A DNA stretch of 64,000 nucleotides from Prescottella equi. GTDB taxonomy: Bacteria > Actinomycetota > Actinomycetes > Mycobacteriales > Mycobacteriaceae. Shown in pieces: positions 40,399 to 49,806 of this stretch; the stretch's first letter is position 1, and every line of letters begins with the position of its first letter. The stretch lies in contig NZ_LWTX01000003.1 of the NCBI RefSeq assembly GCF_002094305.1, forward strand, positions 372,001-436,000, written 5' to 3'. A model generated the notes under the pieces. The model made no database searches and was not told the origin of the DNA. It saw only the letters and a list, made by a program, of their open reading frames with translations. Made by a program: the position numbers and the translations under genes.

Positions 40399-41379
40399 GT
40401 GACCACACCCACACCCGGCCCGCGTGTCATCGACCCCGCAGGGGCCGTCTTCGGAATCGTCGTTCCGGTGCTGGCCGCAGCGGCCGGCGTCGTCACGACG
40501 TACGCCCTCGCATCCCGTCTGCCCGCGCAGATCGCCACCCACTGGTCCGGTGACTCGCCCGACGGGTTCATGACGCCTTCCGCGAGTGCCTGGTCGATGG
40601 CGGCGATCGTGCTGCTCGTCGGCGGCGGCTGCAGCGCCGTTGCCGCGCTGGCGCAGGCACGCCTGGTGACGCGCCGGACGATGCTCCTGATCGGCTCGGC
40701 GGCGGTCGGGGTGATCGTGGCCGCCGAGTTCTCGATGATCCTCGGGCAGCTCGATCTCACCGACGGCTCCGACGCCGAGATGTCCGCCGGCCTGATCGTG
40801 CTGGGCCTGGTCGCCGGCACGGTCGTGGGCCTGATCGGCGCGTCGCTTCTGCGTGACTACCGGACCCGCACCCCCTCCACCGAGGCGCCGGCCGCCGCGC
40901 TGCCCCGCGGCGCCGTCGAACTGCCGATCACCGACGAGGTCGGAATGACCGCGGGCGGACTCGCCGCGACCGCTCTCGTCCTCGCCGCGCCCGCGGTCCT
41001 GGTCTGCTGGTTCGCGGGCGCATGGTGGCCGCTGGGCGTGTATCTGCCGGTGGTGCTGCTCGCCGTCACCCTGCTGCAGTTCCGGCTCGTCGTCGACGCC
41101 GACGGCATCCGCGTCCGGAACCTGGGTATGACGGCGATCGAGTACGGCACCGACGAGGTGCTCGGCGCTCGGGTCGACGAGATCCGCCCGTTCCCGGACT
41201 TCGGCGGCTGGGGCATCAAGGTGAAGGCGCGCGGCAACTGCGGCGTCGTCACCCGCACCGGGCCCGCCGTCGTGATCACCTTCGCGTGCGGGGACCGGCT
41301 CACCGTCACCACCCCGCGCGCCGAGGAGATCGCCGGGGCGCTCAACACCCTCGCGGACCGGCGCCTGGCTCGGTCCTAG
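40399..41379 (+). CDS. DUF1648-domain membrane protein
   Basis: A 326-residue membrane protein beginning with a DUF1648 segment: LASRLPAQIATHWSGDSPDGFMT (about 36-58). Four helices lie in the first half, two in the middle (about 180-225), then a cytoplasmic domain with YGTDEVLGARVDEIRPFPDFGGWGIKVKARG and a CGVV/ACGD pair. It is 17 bases after the SdpI-like gene and shares with it the DUF1648/SdpI association seen in Bacillus signalling proteins. Function is unknown. Confidence 0.82.
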   Translation: MTTPTPGPRVIDPAGAVFGIVVPVLAAAAGVVTTYALASRLPAQIATHWSGDSPDGFMTPSASAWSMAAIVLLVGGGCSAVAALAQARLVTRRTMLLIGSAAVGVIVAAEFSMILGQLDLTDGSDAEMSAGLIVLGLVAGTVVGLIGASLLRDYRTRTPSTEAPAAALPRGAVELPITDEVGMTAGGLAATALVLAAPAVLVCWFAGAWWPLGVYLPVVLLAVTLLQFRLVVDADGIRVRNLGMTAIEYGTDEVLGARVDEIRPFPDFGGWGIKVKARGNCGVVTRTGPAVVITFACGDRLTVTTPRAEEIAGALNTLADRRLARS

Positions 41380-41392
41380 TACCTCACAGCCC

Positions 41393-42235
41393 TCACAGCG
41401 CCGACGCCCGGATCGCCTCCATCAGCGCCACCTCGGGCTCGCTGGGGGTGCTCGCGCGGCTCAGCAACACGAACTCGACATCGCCCGGGTCCGGCAGGCC
41501 CAGGCTCTCGCCGACGGGCCGCAACTCGGTCGGCAACAGCGACTGCGCGTGCACGATGAACCCCAGCCCGGCCAGGACAGCCGCTCGCAGTCCGGCGCGG
41601 CTGTTCGCCAGGCACGTGATGCGGCTGGGCAACCGCGCCGCTTCGAGAGCTCCGAGCGCGCACGCACGGGTGATACTCGGCGGCGGGTACGCGACGAGCG
41701 GCACCGGCGCCGCCGGGTCCCATTCCGCCTCGGCCGTGCCACCCCACACCAGCCGGTCCCGCCACACCAGGTCGCCGTGCGGCTCGCCGGGCCGTCGCAT
41801 CACGAACGCGAGGTCCAGGTCGCCGGCCCGCAACTGCGCGTGCACGGCGCGACTGAGCCCGACGGTGAGCTGCAGATCGACGAGCGGATGGGTGCGCCGG
41901 AAATCGCGGAGGATCTGCGGCAGCCCCTTGGCGACGAGGTCCTCGGCCGCCCCGAACCGCAGCCGTCCGGTGAGCGTCGAGCCCTCGAAGTAGCGGGCGG
42001 CGCGATCCTGTGCGTCGAGGATCGACCGCGCGAAGCCCACCATCGCCGTGCCGTCCGCGGTGAGCTCCACGGTGTGGGTGTCGCGGCTGAGGAGGTGCCG
42101 TCCCGCGGCCTTCTCGAGCCGTGCGATGTGCCCGCTCACCGTCGACTGCCGCAGACCCAGCTGGCGCGCGGCGGCGGTGAACCCGCCCGCCTGCTCGACG
42201 GCGAGGAACGTCCTGAGGAGCACCGGATCGAACAT
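41393..42235 (-). CDS. LysR-family transcriptional regulator
   Basis: A 280-residue LysR regulator with an N-terminal winged helix (LLRTFLAVEQAGGFTAAARQLGLRQSTVSGHIARLEKAAG) and a two-lobed effector domain. It is divergent from the bile-acid:sodium-symporter-like gene with 84 bases between starts, so it most likely controls that transporter. The intergenic stretch CTGC-N18-GCAG around 42241-42266 is a possible site. The effector is unknown. Confidence 0.92.
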   Translation of the reverse strand: MFDPVLLRTFLAVEQAGGFTAAARQLGLRQSTVSGHIARLEKAAGRHLLSRDTHTVELTADGTAMVGFARSILDAQDRAARYFEGSTLTGRLRFGAAEDLVAKGLPQILRDFRRTHPLVDLQLTVGLSRAVHAQLRAGDLDLAFVMRRPGEPHGDLVWRDRLVWGGTAEAEWDPAAPVPLVAYPPPSITRACALGALEAARLPSRITCLANSRAGLRAAVLAGLGFIVHAQSLLPTELRPVGESLGLPDPGDVEFVLLSRASTPSEPEVALMEAIRASAL

Positions 42236-42319
42236 CGGTCCTGCTTATCACGAAATACGATCGCAGTTAACGGGGTGAACGGCTTTCATGATCAAGTTCG
42301 GGAAAGATACCGTTGACCG

Positions 42320-43306
42320 GTGAAGTTTCTGAGCAGGTTCTACATCGATGGATTCATTCTCGCCATCGTCGCCGTGGCGATCCTCGGGAGCCTGTTCCCC
42401 GTATCCGGCGGCGGACAGACCGTCCTCGACTGGGCCACCAAGATCGCGATCGGCTTCCTGTTCCTGCTCTACGGCGCGCGCCTGTCGCCCGCCGAGGCGC
42501 TGCAGGGACTCAAGCACTGGCGCCTGCACTCGGTGGTGTTCGCCGCGACGTTCGTGCTGTTCCCGCTCATCGGCTTGGCGCTGCGGATCCTGGTGCCGAC
42601 GGTCATCACCGACGAGATGTACACCGGCATCCTGTACCTGTGTCTGGTGCCGTCCACGGTGCAGTCGTCGATCGCGTTCACATCGATCGCGCGGGGCAAC
42701 GTCGCGGGCGCGATCGTGAGCGCGTCGTTCTCGAACCTGCTGGGCGTCTTCGTCACGCCGCTGCTGGTGATCCTGTTGATGAACACCACCGGTGAGGCCA
42801 CCGTCGACTTCTCGTCGGTGCTCGACATCGTGTTGCAGTTGCTGCTGCCGTTCATGGTCGGCCAGCTCATCCGCCCGCTCGTCATCGACTGGCTGAAGAA
42901 GTACGCGGAACCGACCAAGCTCGTCGACCGCGGGTCGATCCTGCTCGTCGTGTTCTCGGCGTTCAGCGAGTCGATGAACGAACACATCTGGAGCACCGTG
43001 ACGGTGCTCGAGGTCGCGGCGGTGGTGGCGGTCTGCTGCGGCATCCTCGCGGTCGTGCTGGGGGCGACCGCGTTTGCCGGCAGAAAGCTCGGGTTCTCGC
43101 TGCCCGACCGGATCGTCATCATCTTCTGCGGCTCCAAGAAGAGCCTCGCGACGGGCCTGCCGATGGCGTCGGTGCTGTTCGCCGGGCAGCCCGTGGGACT
43201 GATCGTGCTGCCGTTGATGATCTTCCACCAGATCCAGCTGATCGTCTGCGCGGCACTGGCCCAGCACTACGCGAAGCGGACCGACCCGGACCCGGTCACC
43301 GCCTGA
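42320..43306 (+). CDS. Bile acid:sodium symporter-family (SBF-like) transporter
   Basis: A 328-residue protein with about nine to ten helices. Family features are KIAIGFLFLLYGARLSP, CLVPSTVQSSIAFTSIARGNVAGAI (crossing helix) and FCGSKKSLATGLPMASVLF (second crossing helix), as in the SBF-like branch. Substrates in bacteria include organic anions. GTG start at 42320. It is divergent from a LysR regulator gene. Confidence 0.9.
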   Translation: MKFLSRFYIDGFILAIVAVAILGSLFPVSGGGQTVLDWATKIAIGFLFLLYGARLSPAEALQGLKHWRLHSVVFAATFVLFPLIGLALRILVPTVITDEMYTGILYLCLVPSTVQSSIAFTSIARGNVAGAIVSASFSNLLGVFVTPLLVILLMNTTGEATVDFSSVLDIVLQLLLPFMVGQLIRPLVIDWLKKYAEPTKLVDRGSILLVVFSAFSESMNEHIWSTVTVLEVAAVVAVCCGILAVVLGATAFAGRKLGFSLPDRIVIIFCGSKKSLATGLPMASVLFAGQPVGLIVLPLMIFHQIQLIVCAALAQHYAKRTDPDPVTA

Positions 43307-43402
43307 CCGCACTCGCGTTCGCCCACACCGGCGTCGCTCCTGGGGTTCAATGGGGACAGGTCAGGTGTGTCCGAGGTAGCCGCAGTCCCATCGGAGGCGA
43401 GC

Positions 43403-44806
43403 GTGAGCAACAACCACCACCATCACCATCACAACCACGAGTCCCGCGACGTCATCATGCCCGCCTACACGGGCCGCATCGCGACGAATCCGGTTCCCGC
43501 GCTGCGGTTGCCCGACGACGACATGGACCCGCGCGCGGCCTACCGCTTCATCCACGACGAACTGATGCTCGACGGCAGCTCGCGCCTGAACCTCGCGACG
43601 TTCGTCACGACGTGGATGGACCCCGAGGCGGGCACCCTCATGGCCGAGACGTTCGACAAGAACCTCATCGACAAGGACGAGTATCCGGCCACGTCGGCGA
43701 TCGAACAGCGCTGCGTCAACATGGTCGCTGCCCTCTTCAACGCCCCCGACCTGGTCGACGACGATCCGGCGTCGGCCACCGGCGTCTCCACGATCGGCTC
43801 CAGCGAGGCCGTCATGCTCGGCGGCCTGGCGATGAAGTGGCGGTGGCGACAGGCCCGCGAGAAGGCCGGCCTCGACGCGTCCAGGCCGAAACTCGTGATG
43901 GGCAGCAACGTCCAGGTGGTGTGGGAGAAGTTCTGCCGCTACTTCGACGTCGAGCCGGTGTACCTGCCGATGGAACCCGGGCGCTACGTGATCACGCCCG
44001 AACAGGTGACGGAGGCGGTGGACGAGAACACCATCGGCGTCGTCGCGATCTTCGGCACCACCTACACCGGCGAACTGGAACCGGTGAAGGAGATCGCGGA
44101 GGCCCTCGACGCCGTCGCGGCGGGCGGCGGGCCCGACGTCCCGCTGCACGTCGACGCGGCCAGCGGCGGATTCGTCGTCCCCTTCCTGAATCCGGAGTTG
44201 GAGTGGGACTTCCGGATTCCGCGGGTCGTGTCGATCAACGTGAGCGGTCACAAGTTCGGGCTGACCTACCCGGGTATCGGGTTCGTGATCTGGCGCGACA
44301 GTGAGCATCTGCCGGAGGAACTCGTGTTCAGGGTGAACTACCTCGGCGGCGACATGCCGACGTTCACCCTGAACTTCTCGCGGCCCGGCAACCAGATCGT
44401 GGGTCAGTACTACAACTTCCTGCGCCTGGGCCGATCCGGCTATCACAACATCATGAAATCGCTGCGCAGCACCGCGATGTGGTTGAGCGGCAAGCTCGCC
44501 GACGACGGGAACTTCCGCGTCATCAGCGACGGATCGGACATCCCGGTGCTCGCGTTCGAACTCACCGGCGAACAGGACTTCACCGTCTTCGACATCTCCC
44601 ACGAGCTGCGCGCCCGCGGGTGGCAGGTGCCCGCGTACACGATGCCCGCGAACGCCACCGACGTCGCGGTGCTCCGCGTCGTGGTCCGCGAGGGCTTCAG
44701 CGCCGACCTCGCGCGTCTGCTGTTCGACGACATCCGCACGGTCCTCGACTACCTGAGCCAGGACGGGGTAGCCATCCACTCGAAGGCGAAGCACTTCGCA
44801 CACTGA
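43403..44806 (+). CDS. gad: Glutamate decarboxylase
   Basis: A 467-residue PLP enzyme converting glutamate to GABA with proton consumption. GTG 43403 follows GGAGG. The sequence matches GadA/B over its length: DELMLDGSSRLNLATF, CVNMVAALFNAP, HVDAASGGF (Asp 251 for PLP nitrogen) and INVSGHKFG (Lys 284 for the Schiff base). The C-terminus KAKHFAH has His near the place used for pH gating in E. coli GadB. Its N-terminus carries a natural run of six His. No antiporter gadC is adjacent. Confidence 0.95.
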   Translation: MSNNHHHHHHNHESRDVIMPAYTGRIATNPVPALRLPDDDMDPRAAYRFIHDELMLDGSSRLNLATFVTTWMDPEAGTLMAETFDKNLIDKDEYPATSAIEQRCVNMVAALFNAPDLVDDDPASATGVSTIGSSEAVMLGGLAMKWRWRQAREKAGLDASRPKLVMGSNVQVVWEKFCRYFDVEPVYLPMEPGRYVITPEQVTEAVDENTIGVVAIFGTTYTGELEPVKEIAEALDAVAAGGGPDVPLHVDAASGGFVVPFLNPELEWDFRIPRVVSINVSGHKFGLTYPGIGFVIWRDSEHLPEELVFRVNYLGGDMPTFTLNFSRPGNQIVGQYYNFLRLGRSGYHNIMKSLRSTAMWLSGKLADDGNFRVISDGSDIPVLAFELTGEQDFTVFDISHELRARGWQVPAYTMPANATDVAVLRVVVREGFSADLARLLFDDIRTVLDYLSQDGVAIHSKAKHFAH

Positions 44807-44842
44807 GACAGGCCCGCCCAGAGACGGACGAAGGAGCCCATC

Positions 44843-45814
44843 ATGTCCGCACTGCCCGATCCACCCGATCCCGTACTCGAATCAGCCGCACAGGAACTCG
44901 CCGACGCGACCGCACCCCACCCGCGAATCTACGAGGTTCCGCCCGAACAGGGACGCGCGATCCTCGCCGATCTGCAGGCCGGGGAGGGTGTTCCGAAACC
45001 GCTCGTCGAGGAACAGTGGGTGAACGTCGACGCCGGCGAACGCGGCACAGTCCGTACCCGGATCGTGCGCCCGGTGGAGGGGTCCGGTGACCTGCCTGTC
45101 CTGATCTACATCCACGGTGCAGGTTGGGTGTTCGGTGACGAGCACACCCACGATCGCCTGGTCCGCGAGCTCGCCGTCGGTGCCGGCGTCGCCGTCGTCT
45201 TCCCGGTGTACGACCGGGCACCCGAGGCGAAGTACCCCGTCCAGATCGAGCAGAACTACGCGGTTGCGCAGTGGGTCGCGAAACAGGGCCGCGAGTACGG
45301 GCTCGACACGTCCCGCCTCGCGGTGTGCGGGGATTCGGTGGGCGGGAACATGGCGACGGTGCTGGCGCTGATGGCCGCCGAACGCGGCGACGTGGATCTG
45401 CGCGCGCAGGTGCTGCTGTACCCGGTGACCGACGCGAACTTCGACACGGCGTCGTATCTGCAGTTCGCCGACGGCTACTACCTCACCCGCGACGGCATGA
45501 AATGGTTCTGGGATCAGTACATTCCGGATCCGGAGCAGCGTGGCGACGTGTACGCATCCCCGCTGCGCGCGTCGGAGGAGCGGCTGGCCGCGCTGCCGAC
45601 GACGCTGGTGATCACCGACGAGGCCGACGTCCTGCGCGACGAGGGCGAGGCGTACGCCGCGAAGCTGCGGGCCGCGGGCGTCGATGTCACCGCCGTCCGC
45701 GTCGAGGGCATGGTGCACGACTTCCTGATGCTCGACAGCCTGCGGGACTGCCGGGCGACCGTCGTCGCGCGATCACTCGCGATCGACGCCGTGCGCCGGG
45801 CGCTCGTCGAGTAG
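44843..45814 (+). CDS. HSL-family alpha/beta hydrolase (esterase)
   Basis: A 323-residue hormone-sensitive-lipase-type esterase. It shows oxyanion motif IHGAGW (HGGGW variant), nucleophile GDSVGGNMA (Ser about 167), Asp in TDEADVLRDEGEAYA and His in MVHDFLML. It has no signal peptide, so it is cytoplasmic. It is 36 bases downstream of gad. Substrates are typically short-chain esters; none can be named here. Confidence 0.93.
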   Translation: MSALPDPPDPVLESAAQELADATAPHPRIYEVPPEQGRAILADLQAGEGVPKPLVEEQWVNVDAGERGTVRTRIVRPVEGSGDLPVLIYIHGAGWVFGDEHTHDRLVRELAVGAGVAVVFPVYDRAPEAKYPVQIEQNYAVAQWVAKQGREYGLDTSRLAVCGDSVGGNMATVLALMAAERGDVDLRAQVLLYPVTDANFDTASYLQFADGYYLTRDGMKWFWDQYIPDPEQRGDVYASPLRASEERLAALPTTLVITDEADVLRDEGEAYAAKLRAAGVDVTAVRVEGMVHDFLMLDSLRDCRATVVARSLAIDAVRRALVE

Positions 45815-45822
45815 CCGCGCAG

Positions 45823-46428
45823 TCAGTTCAGGTCGACGTCGATGGGGTGCGTCGCGAGCAGCGCCAGCGGCATCGGCTGGCGGCGCAGCACCTGACCCCA
45901 CACGTCCACACGCGGCGGACTGATCACGTCGGACGCCAACGCGGACAGCACGATCCAGTCGTCGTTGTCGATCTCGGCGTCGAGCTGGCCGATGGTCCAC
46001 CCGGCGTAGCCGGCGAAGACGCGCAGCCCGTCGATCACCGCGGCGATCGGTTCGGGGTCGGCGTCGAGGTCCACCATCACCACACGGCCGTCGATCCGGC
46101 GCAGTCCCGGCACCCCGCTGACGTCGACGCCGGCGCGGACGGTCGCCAGGCACAGCGCGGCGTCCCGGGTGACCGGGCCGCCGATGTAGAGCGCCTGCGG
46201 CGCGGCTGCGAGCGGCGCCCACTGCGGGAGCACCTCCTGCACGGAGGTCTCACTCGGCCGGTTCAGGACCACACCGAGGCTGCCGGCGTCGTTGTGTTCG
46301 AGCATGTACACGACCGTGCGACGGAACGTGGGCTCGAAGAGTTCCGTCGAGGACAGCAGGAGGGTGCCCGGCCGCACCACCGGTTGCGCCGATGCCGTGC
46401 GGTCCTCAGGTTCGTCCGAGTGCGCCAC
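45823..46428 (-). CDS. YqgE/AlgH (UPF0301) family protein
   Basis: A 201-residue protein matching UPF0301: PGTLLLSSTELFEPTFRRTVVYMLEHNDAGSLGVVLNRPSE, then YIGGPV and RVFAGYAGWTIGQLDAEI. It corresponds to M. tuberculosis Rv0038, which also lies close to leuS and the MFS gene Rv0037. Its function is not settled. It is convergent with the esterase gene. Confidence 0.94.
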   Translation of the reverse strand: MAHSDEPEDRTASAQPVVRPGTLLLSSTELFEPTFRRTVVYMLEHNDAGSLGVVLNRPSETSVQEVLPQWAPLAAAPQALYIGGPVTRDAALCLATVRAGVDVSGVPGLRRIDGRVVMVDLDADPEPIAAVIDGLRVFAGYAGWTIGQLDAEIDNDDWIVLSALASDVISPPRVDVWGQVLRRQPMPLALLATHPIDVDLN

Positions 46429-46510
46429 CGGGCCATCATCTCACCGTCGGCGCGCCGACGGGAGGTACGGACCGTGATCGGTCGGTCCGCGCGGCGTTCC
46501 GACAGTCGCG

Positions 46511-47167
46511 TCAGACCAGAGGCTCCGCATACAGGTACACGTTGTCCGAGTAGTCGCCCACACCGTTGTCGAACTGCAGTTCGCCGCCACAGGTGACGAC
46601 GGCCAATCTGCGCGGTCCGTCCGGGCCCGCCAGCACGCTCTCTTCGATGCCGGCCGACTTGGGTCGGGTCGCCACCGCCGTCACCCGCCACGCAGTGGTC
46701 GTGCCGCCCGCGTCGGAGGTGCGGATCACCTCGCCCGGCTCGATGGTTCCCAGTTCGAACAGCGCGCCATTGCCCTGGCCCACCAGATTGACGTGCCCGA
46801 CGATCAGCGTCGTCCCCGCGACCGCGTCCAGGGGTGCTCCGTCGAGCCAGATCCCGACGTCGCGGACGTCGCCCGGCGGGGTGAGCACACCGTTCGGCAC
46901 GGTGGCGTCGAGGATCCGCGCCTGGACGCCGACCGGATCGAGAGACAGGGTGACGGGCGTCGTCAGCGGCGCACCGCTCGGCACCGCTCCCACCGAGCGT
47001 GACGCGCCGACGCCGGGCGGCACCGCGGAGGCATCCTCCGTCCGATGGAGACCGACGACCGCCATCCATCCGCCGGCCACGACGACCGCGGCGATCAGTG
47101 CGGCGGCCGCGAGGCGCCCACCCGCGGATCTCGCGGGCGGGCGCCCGGTCGGACGTTCATCGGTCAG
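46511..47167 (-). CDS. Class F-like sortase
   Basis: A sortase of 218 residues if it starts at CTG 47167, or 189 residues from ATG 47080. Only the longer form includes the membrane anchor (RLAAAALIAAVVVAGGWMAVVGL) expected of a sortase, and AGGAGG stands five bases before that CTG, which overlaps the TGA of the upstream surface-protein gene (CTGA). Catalytic His is in LIVGHVNL and Cys in LAVVTCGGELQF. The catalytic Arg is not obvious (YSDNVYLYA where YRDN is common). It is coupled to the VWA protein gene, its likely substrate. Confidence 0.82.
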   Translation of the reverse strand: MTDERPTGRPPARSAGGRLAAAALIAAVVVAGGWMAVVGLHRTEDASAVPPGVGASRSVGAVPSGAPLTTPVTLSLDPVGVQARILDATVPNGVLTPPGDVRDVGIWLDGAPLDAVAGTTLIVGHVNLVGQGNGALFELGTIEPGEVIRTSDAGGTTTAWRVTAVATRPKSAGIEESVLAGPDGPRRLAVVTCGGELQFDNGVGDYSDNVYLYAEPLV

Positions 47168-49563
47168 GACGACCTCCTACGTGCGATGGCCACCGCACCA
47201 GCCCCCGCCAGTCCGAGCAGAACCAGCCCGGCCGCGGTGATGCCGAGGTTGCGGACGGTGTGCCGTTCGGCTGCGCCGCCGTCGATCGCATTCGGACGCG
47301 GGCCACTCGAGGGCGGTGCTGGTGTGGGGGTGGGAGTCGACGTGCCGGGCGGCGGCGGAGTGCCGGTCGACGGCGGCGGAGTCGGGGTCGGAGCAGGCCC
47401 CGGCGGGGCCGGCGGCACGGGAGGGATCACCGGTCCGGCGGAGCCTGCGGAGCCGAGAGCACCGAGGGAGCCCAGCGAACCGAGCGAACCGACGGATCCT
47501 GCGCCGAGCGAACCACCCTCCAGCGAACCGCCTTCCAGCGAACCGAGGGAGCCCACGCCGAGCGACCCGAGGGAACCGACCCCGAGAGATCCGAGCGACC
47601 CGACCCCGAGAGATCCCAGCGAGCCGCCGGGCGGCGCTGCCTCACACGAGACCGTGTTCGTCACCAGGTAGGTGTTCGACAGCCCGGCGAGATCGTCCGA
47701 ATAGGGCAGGTCGGCGTCGACAGCTGTGCCGTTCCGCTCGGTCACGCGGGAGTCGTCGAGCACACAGGCCTCGTCGGTGATCGTCGTCGTCTCGTCGAAC
47801 TGGATCGCTTCGCCGAGGTCGTAGCCGCCGCGGGGGACGCCCCACGACTGCTCCGTCAGCGGTGCGCCGCCGGGTCCGGACAGGGTGAGCGTCGCGTCGA
47901 GACCGTCGGGCTGGCTGCCCTCGCGGTACGTGACGCCGTCGACGATCCACTCCTTGTCGACGGTCACTTCGACGGCGGGGGCCCGGTTGTAGACGGTGCA
48001 GGTGACGGCCGAATCGAAGTCAACAGTGATGTCGAACCCGGTTTCACCCGTATTCGTCACCGCCACAGGGTCGCCGGTGACGCGGTCGACACAGGATGCG
48101 TTGAGCCCGTCCTGCGTGACCAGCGTGTAGTCCGGTTTCTGCGTCTCCGTGACGGTGACGCCGCCCGAGGTCTGTCCCTGAGGAAAGCCGACCTCGAAGG
48201 AAACTCCACCTGTCTCGTCGGTCGTCGCAGCGGGCGGGTCGACCGTGACTCCGTCCGCTCCCGCGGCATCGAATTCCCAGCCCGGGGCCGGAACCGCGTC
48301 GGTGAGGTCACCACCGGCCGGCACCACCTCCTTGACCACCGATACCGACCCCGTACAACTCGCGGTCGCGAACTCCCTCAGCGTTTCGCCCGCACCCTCG
48401 AAGTTCGGGATCTGGAAGTAGTCGGCGTCGACGACGTTGGTGCCGTCGTACGCCGTCTGTCCGGATATCGCGGCCAGATTGAGGCCCGAGACGCCGCTGA
48501 CGCCTCTACCGATACCGAACGAGACGACCCTCGTCTCGTTCTTCTTCAGGAGGTTGGCCGAGAAGATCGCCTCCTCGACGTCCGCGAAATGCGTGTTCGA
48601 CCCGTCGCCGGACGGGGTGACCGGCGGCCCCTGCAGGCCCCAGCGGGTGGGGTTGCCGTCGGTGAGGACGATTGTGGCGTCGTAGTGGACGCCCGAGGTG
48701 GCGACCCGGTACAGCGCCTGGTCCCAGTTGGTGCCGCTGCCCAGCCCCCAGTCCGCGTACTGCGATTTGAATTCGTCCGCTCCGGCCTGCGTCGAGACCG
48801 ACTGCAGCTCAGGGTGGTTCGGATAGATTTCGTTGGTTGTGGCGTTCTGGTTCGGCGAGTAGCGCGCGAACCCGAACACGGCCATCCGGCTCGGCGTGCC
48901 GACGAAGGCGTCGACGAGCTGGTCCGTAGCGGACTTGAGGATGGGCAGATTCGTCGCCCCGACGGAGGCGGAGAGATCGAGGACGACGGCGATGTCCAGT
49001 CCACATCGCGACGGCAGTGGCGGATTGACGCGGGAGTTCTGCCAGACGCCGTTGGAGGCCGTGTAATTGGAGCCGAGTGTGGAGCTGAACATGAAGTCGG
49101 ACTGTGACGAGTAGGTCGATCCGGCCTCGAGAGTCGGAGTCTGGAAGACGTAGGGCGAATCGACGGATCCGCTCCCGCTGCCGGGGCCGGTCCGCAGGCT
49201 CGGATTCGCGAACCACCCACCGGGAGCCGCGATCTGCTTGACGAAGGGCCGTGTCCCGATGAGATTCGACGCGTCCTCGACGACGAAGTTGCAGTCGCCG
49301 TCGCCGTCGGACACGCACTCGAGCGCCGGGACGGCGTCGGACTCCGTCGGGTACAGACCGAGCGTCACGCCGGGGAGCGGTACAAGCGAGCCGTCACCGG
49401 CGCGATCACCACCTGTCTTGACCGTGACGACCGCCCCACCCGGTGGCGGCTGCGGAACTGCCATTCGAGCGGGCGGAGCGGCGGCGACCGGGATGGCAGG
49501 CGCTGCCAGCAGCACCGTCCCGATCGTCGTCGCCAATGCGGCAGCCAATCGCCGAGCGTTCAT
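47164..49563 (-). CDS. Large VWA-domain surface protein (SpaA/adhesin-like)
   Basis: A 799-residue secreted protein. It has a signal peptide (ending AIPVAAA, about 28) and a VWA domain at about 190-400 with MIDAS DLSAS and the later T/D loops (VLTDGNP). Two Ig/transthyretin-like stalk domains follow, of DUF5979 type (VVKEVVPAGGDLTD..., VDKEWIVDGVTYREG...). A Gly-Ser-Leu repeat of eight-residue units (GSLGSLGV) and a Pro/Thr-rich wall-spanning region come next, then a membrane helix and RRRSS. I find no LPXTG. It precedes a sortase gene in the same operon, so sorting by a noncanonical signal is possible. Confidence 0.85.
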   Translation of the reverse strand: MNARRLAAALATTIGTVLLAAPAIPVAAAPPARMAVPQPPPGGAVVTVKTGGDRAGDGSLVPLPGVTLGLYPTESDAVPALECVSDGDGDCNFVVEDASNLIGTRPFVKQIAAPGGWFANPSLRTGPGSGSGSVDSPYVFQTPTLEAGSTYSSQSDFMFSSTLGSNYTASNGVWQNSRVNPPLPSRCGLDIAVVLDLSASVGATNLPILKSATDQLVDAFVGTPSRMAVFGFARYSPNQNATTNEIYPNHPELQSVSTQAGADEFKSQYADWGLGSGTNWDQALYRVATSGVHYDATIVLTDGNPTRWGLQGPPVTPSGDGSNTHFADVEEAIFSANLLKKNETRVVSFGIGRGVSGVSGLNLAAISGQTAYDGTNVVDADYFQIPNFEGAGETLREFATASCTGSVSVVKEVVPAGGDLTDAVPAPGWEFDAAGADGVTVDPPAATTDETGGVSFEVGFPQGQTSGGVTVTETQKPDYTLVTQDGLNASCVDRVTGDPVAVTNTGETGFDITVDFDSAVTCTVYNRAPAVEVTVDKEWIVDGVTYREGSQPDGLDATLTLSGPGGAPLTEQSWGVPRGGYDLGEAIQFDETTTITDEACVLDDSRVTERNGTAVDADLPYSDDLAGLSNTYLVTNTVSCEAAPPGGSLGSLGVGSLGSLGVGSLGSLGVGSLGSLEGGSLEGGSLGAGSVGSLGSLGSLGALGSAGSAGPVIPPVPPAPPGPAPTPTPPPSTGTPPPPGTSTPTPTPAPPSSGPRPNAIDGGAAERHTVRNLGITAAGLVLLGLAGAGAVAIARRRSS
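47447..47626 (-). repeat. 24-base tandem repeats encoding GSLGSLGV units
   Basis: Nearly identical 24-base units encode GSLGSLGV, then degenerate to GSLEG and GSLG variants. They form a flexible or glycine-loop-like stretch between stalk and wall region and are prone to change in length by slippage. Confidence 0.8.
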
Positions 49564-49806
49564 GGATCCCCTTCGTGCGCAGTCCGCGCCGCCACCGGCA
49601 CGGCCGCAAACACTGTGGGGGGAGGCGTGCTCGGGCGGCGGCTAGGTGATCTTCACGAGGGAGGCTAACCGGTCATCACGGAGAAATCGGGGAGGTCGGG
49701 GCGCTGTCTACCGGCGTCGCCGGGCCGGAACGCGCTGACCTCTCGGCGAGCGCGTCACCGACACCGAATCGTTACCGGGCACAACGCGATACCGCTCCGG
49801 ATGGGA

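Noticed and set aside
43415-43432. Polyhistidine codons as vector contamination
   Set aside because: The run is mixed CAC/CAT, flanked by natural Asn/Glu codons, and in frame with a complete chromosomal gene and its own ribosome-binding site.
47447-47626. CRISPR-like array
   Set aside because: The 24-base units are contiguous, in frame and code for GSLGSLGV; there are no spacers.
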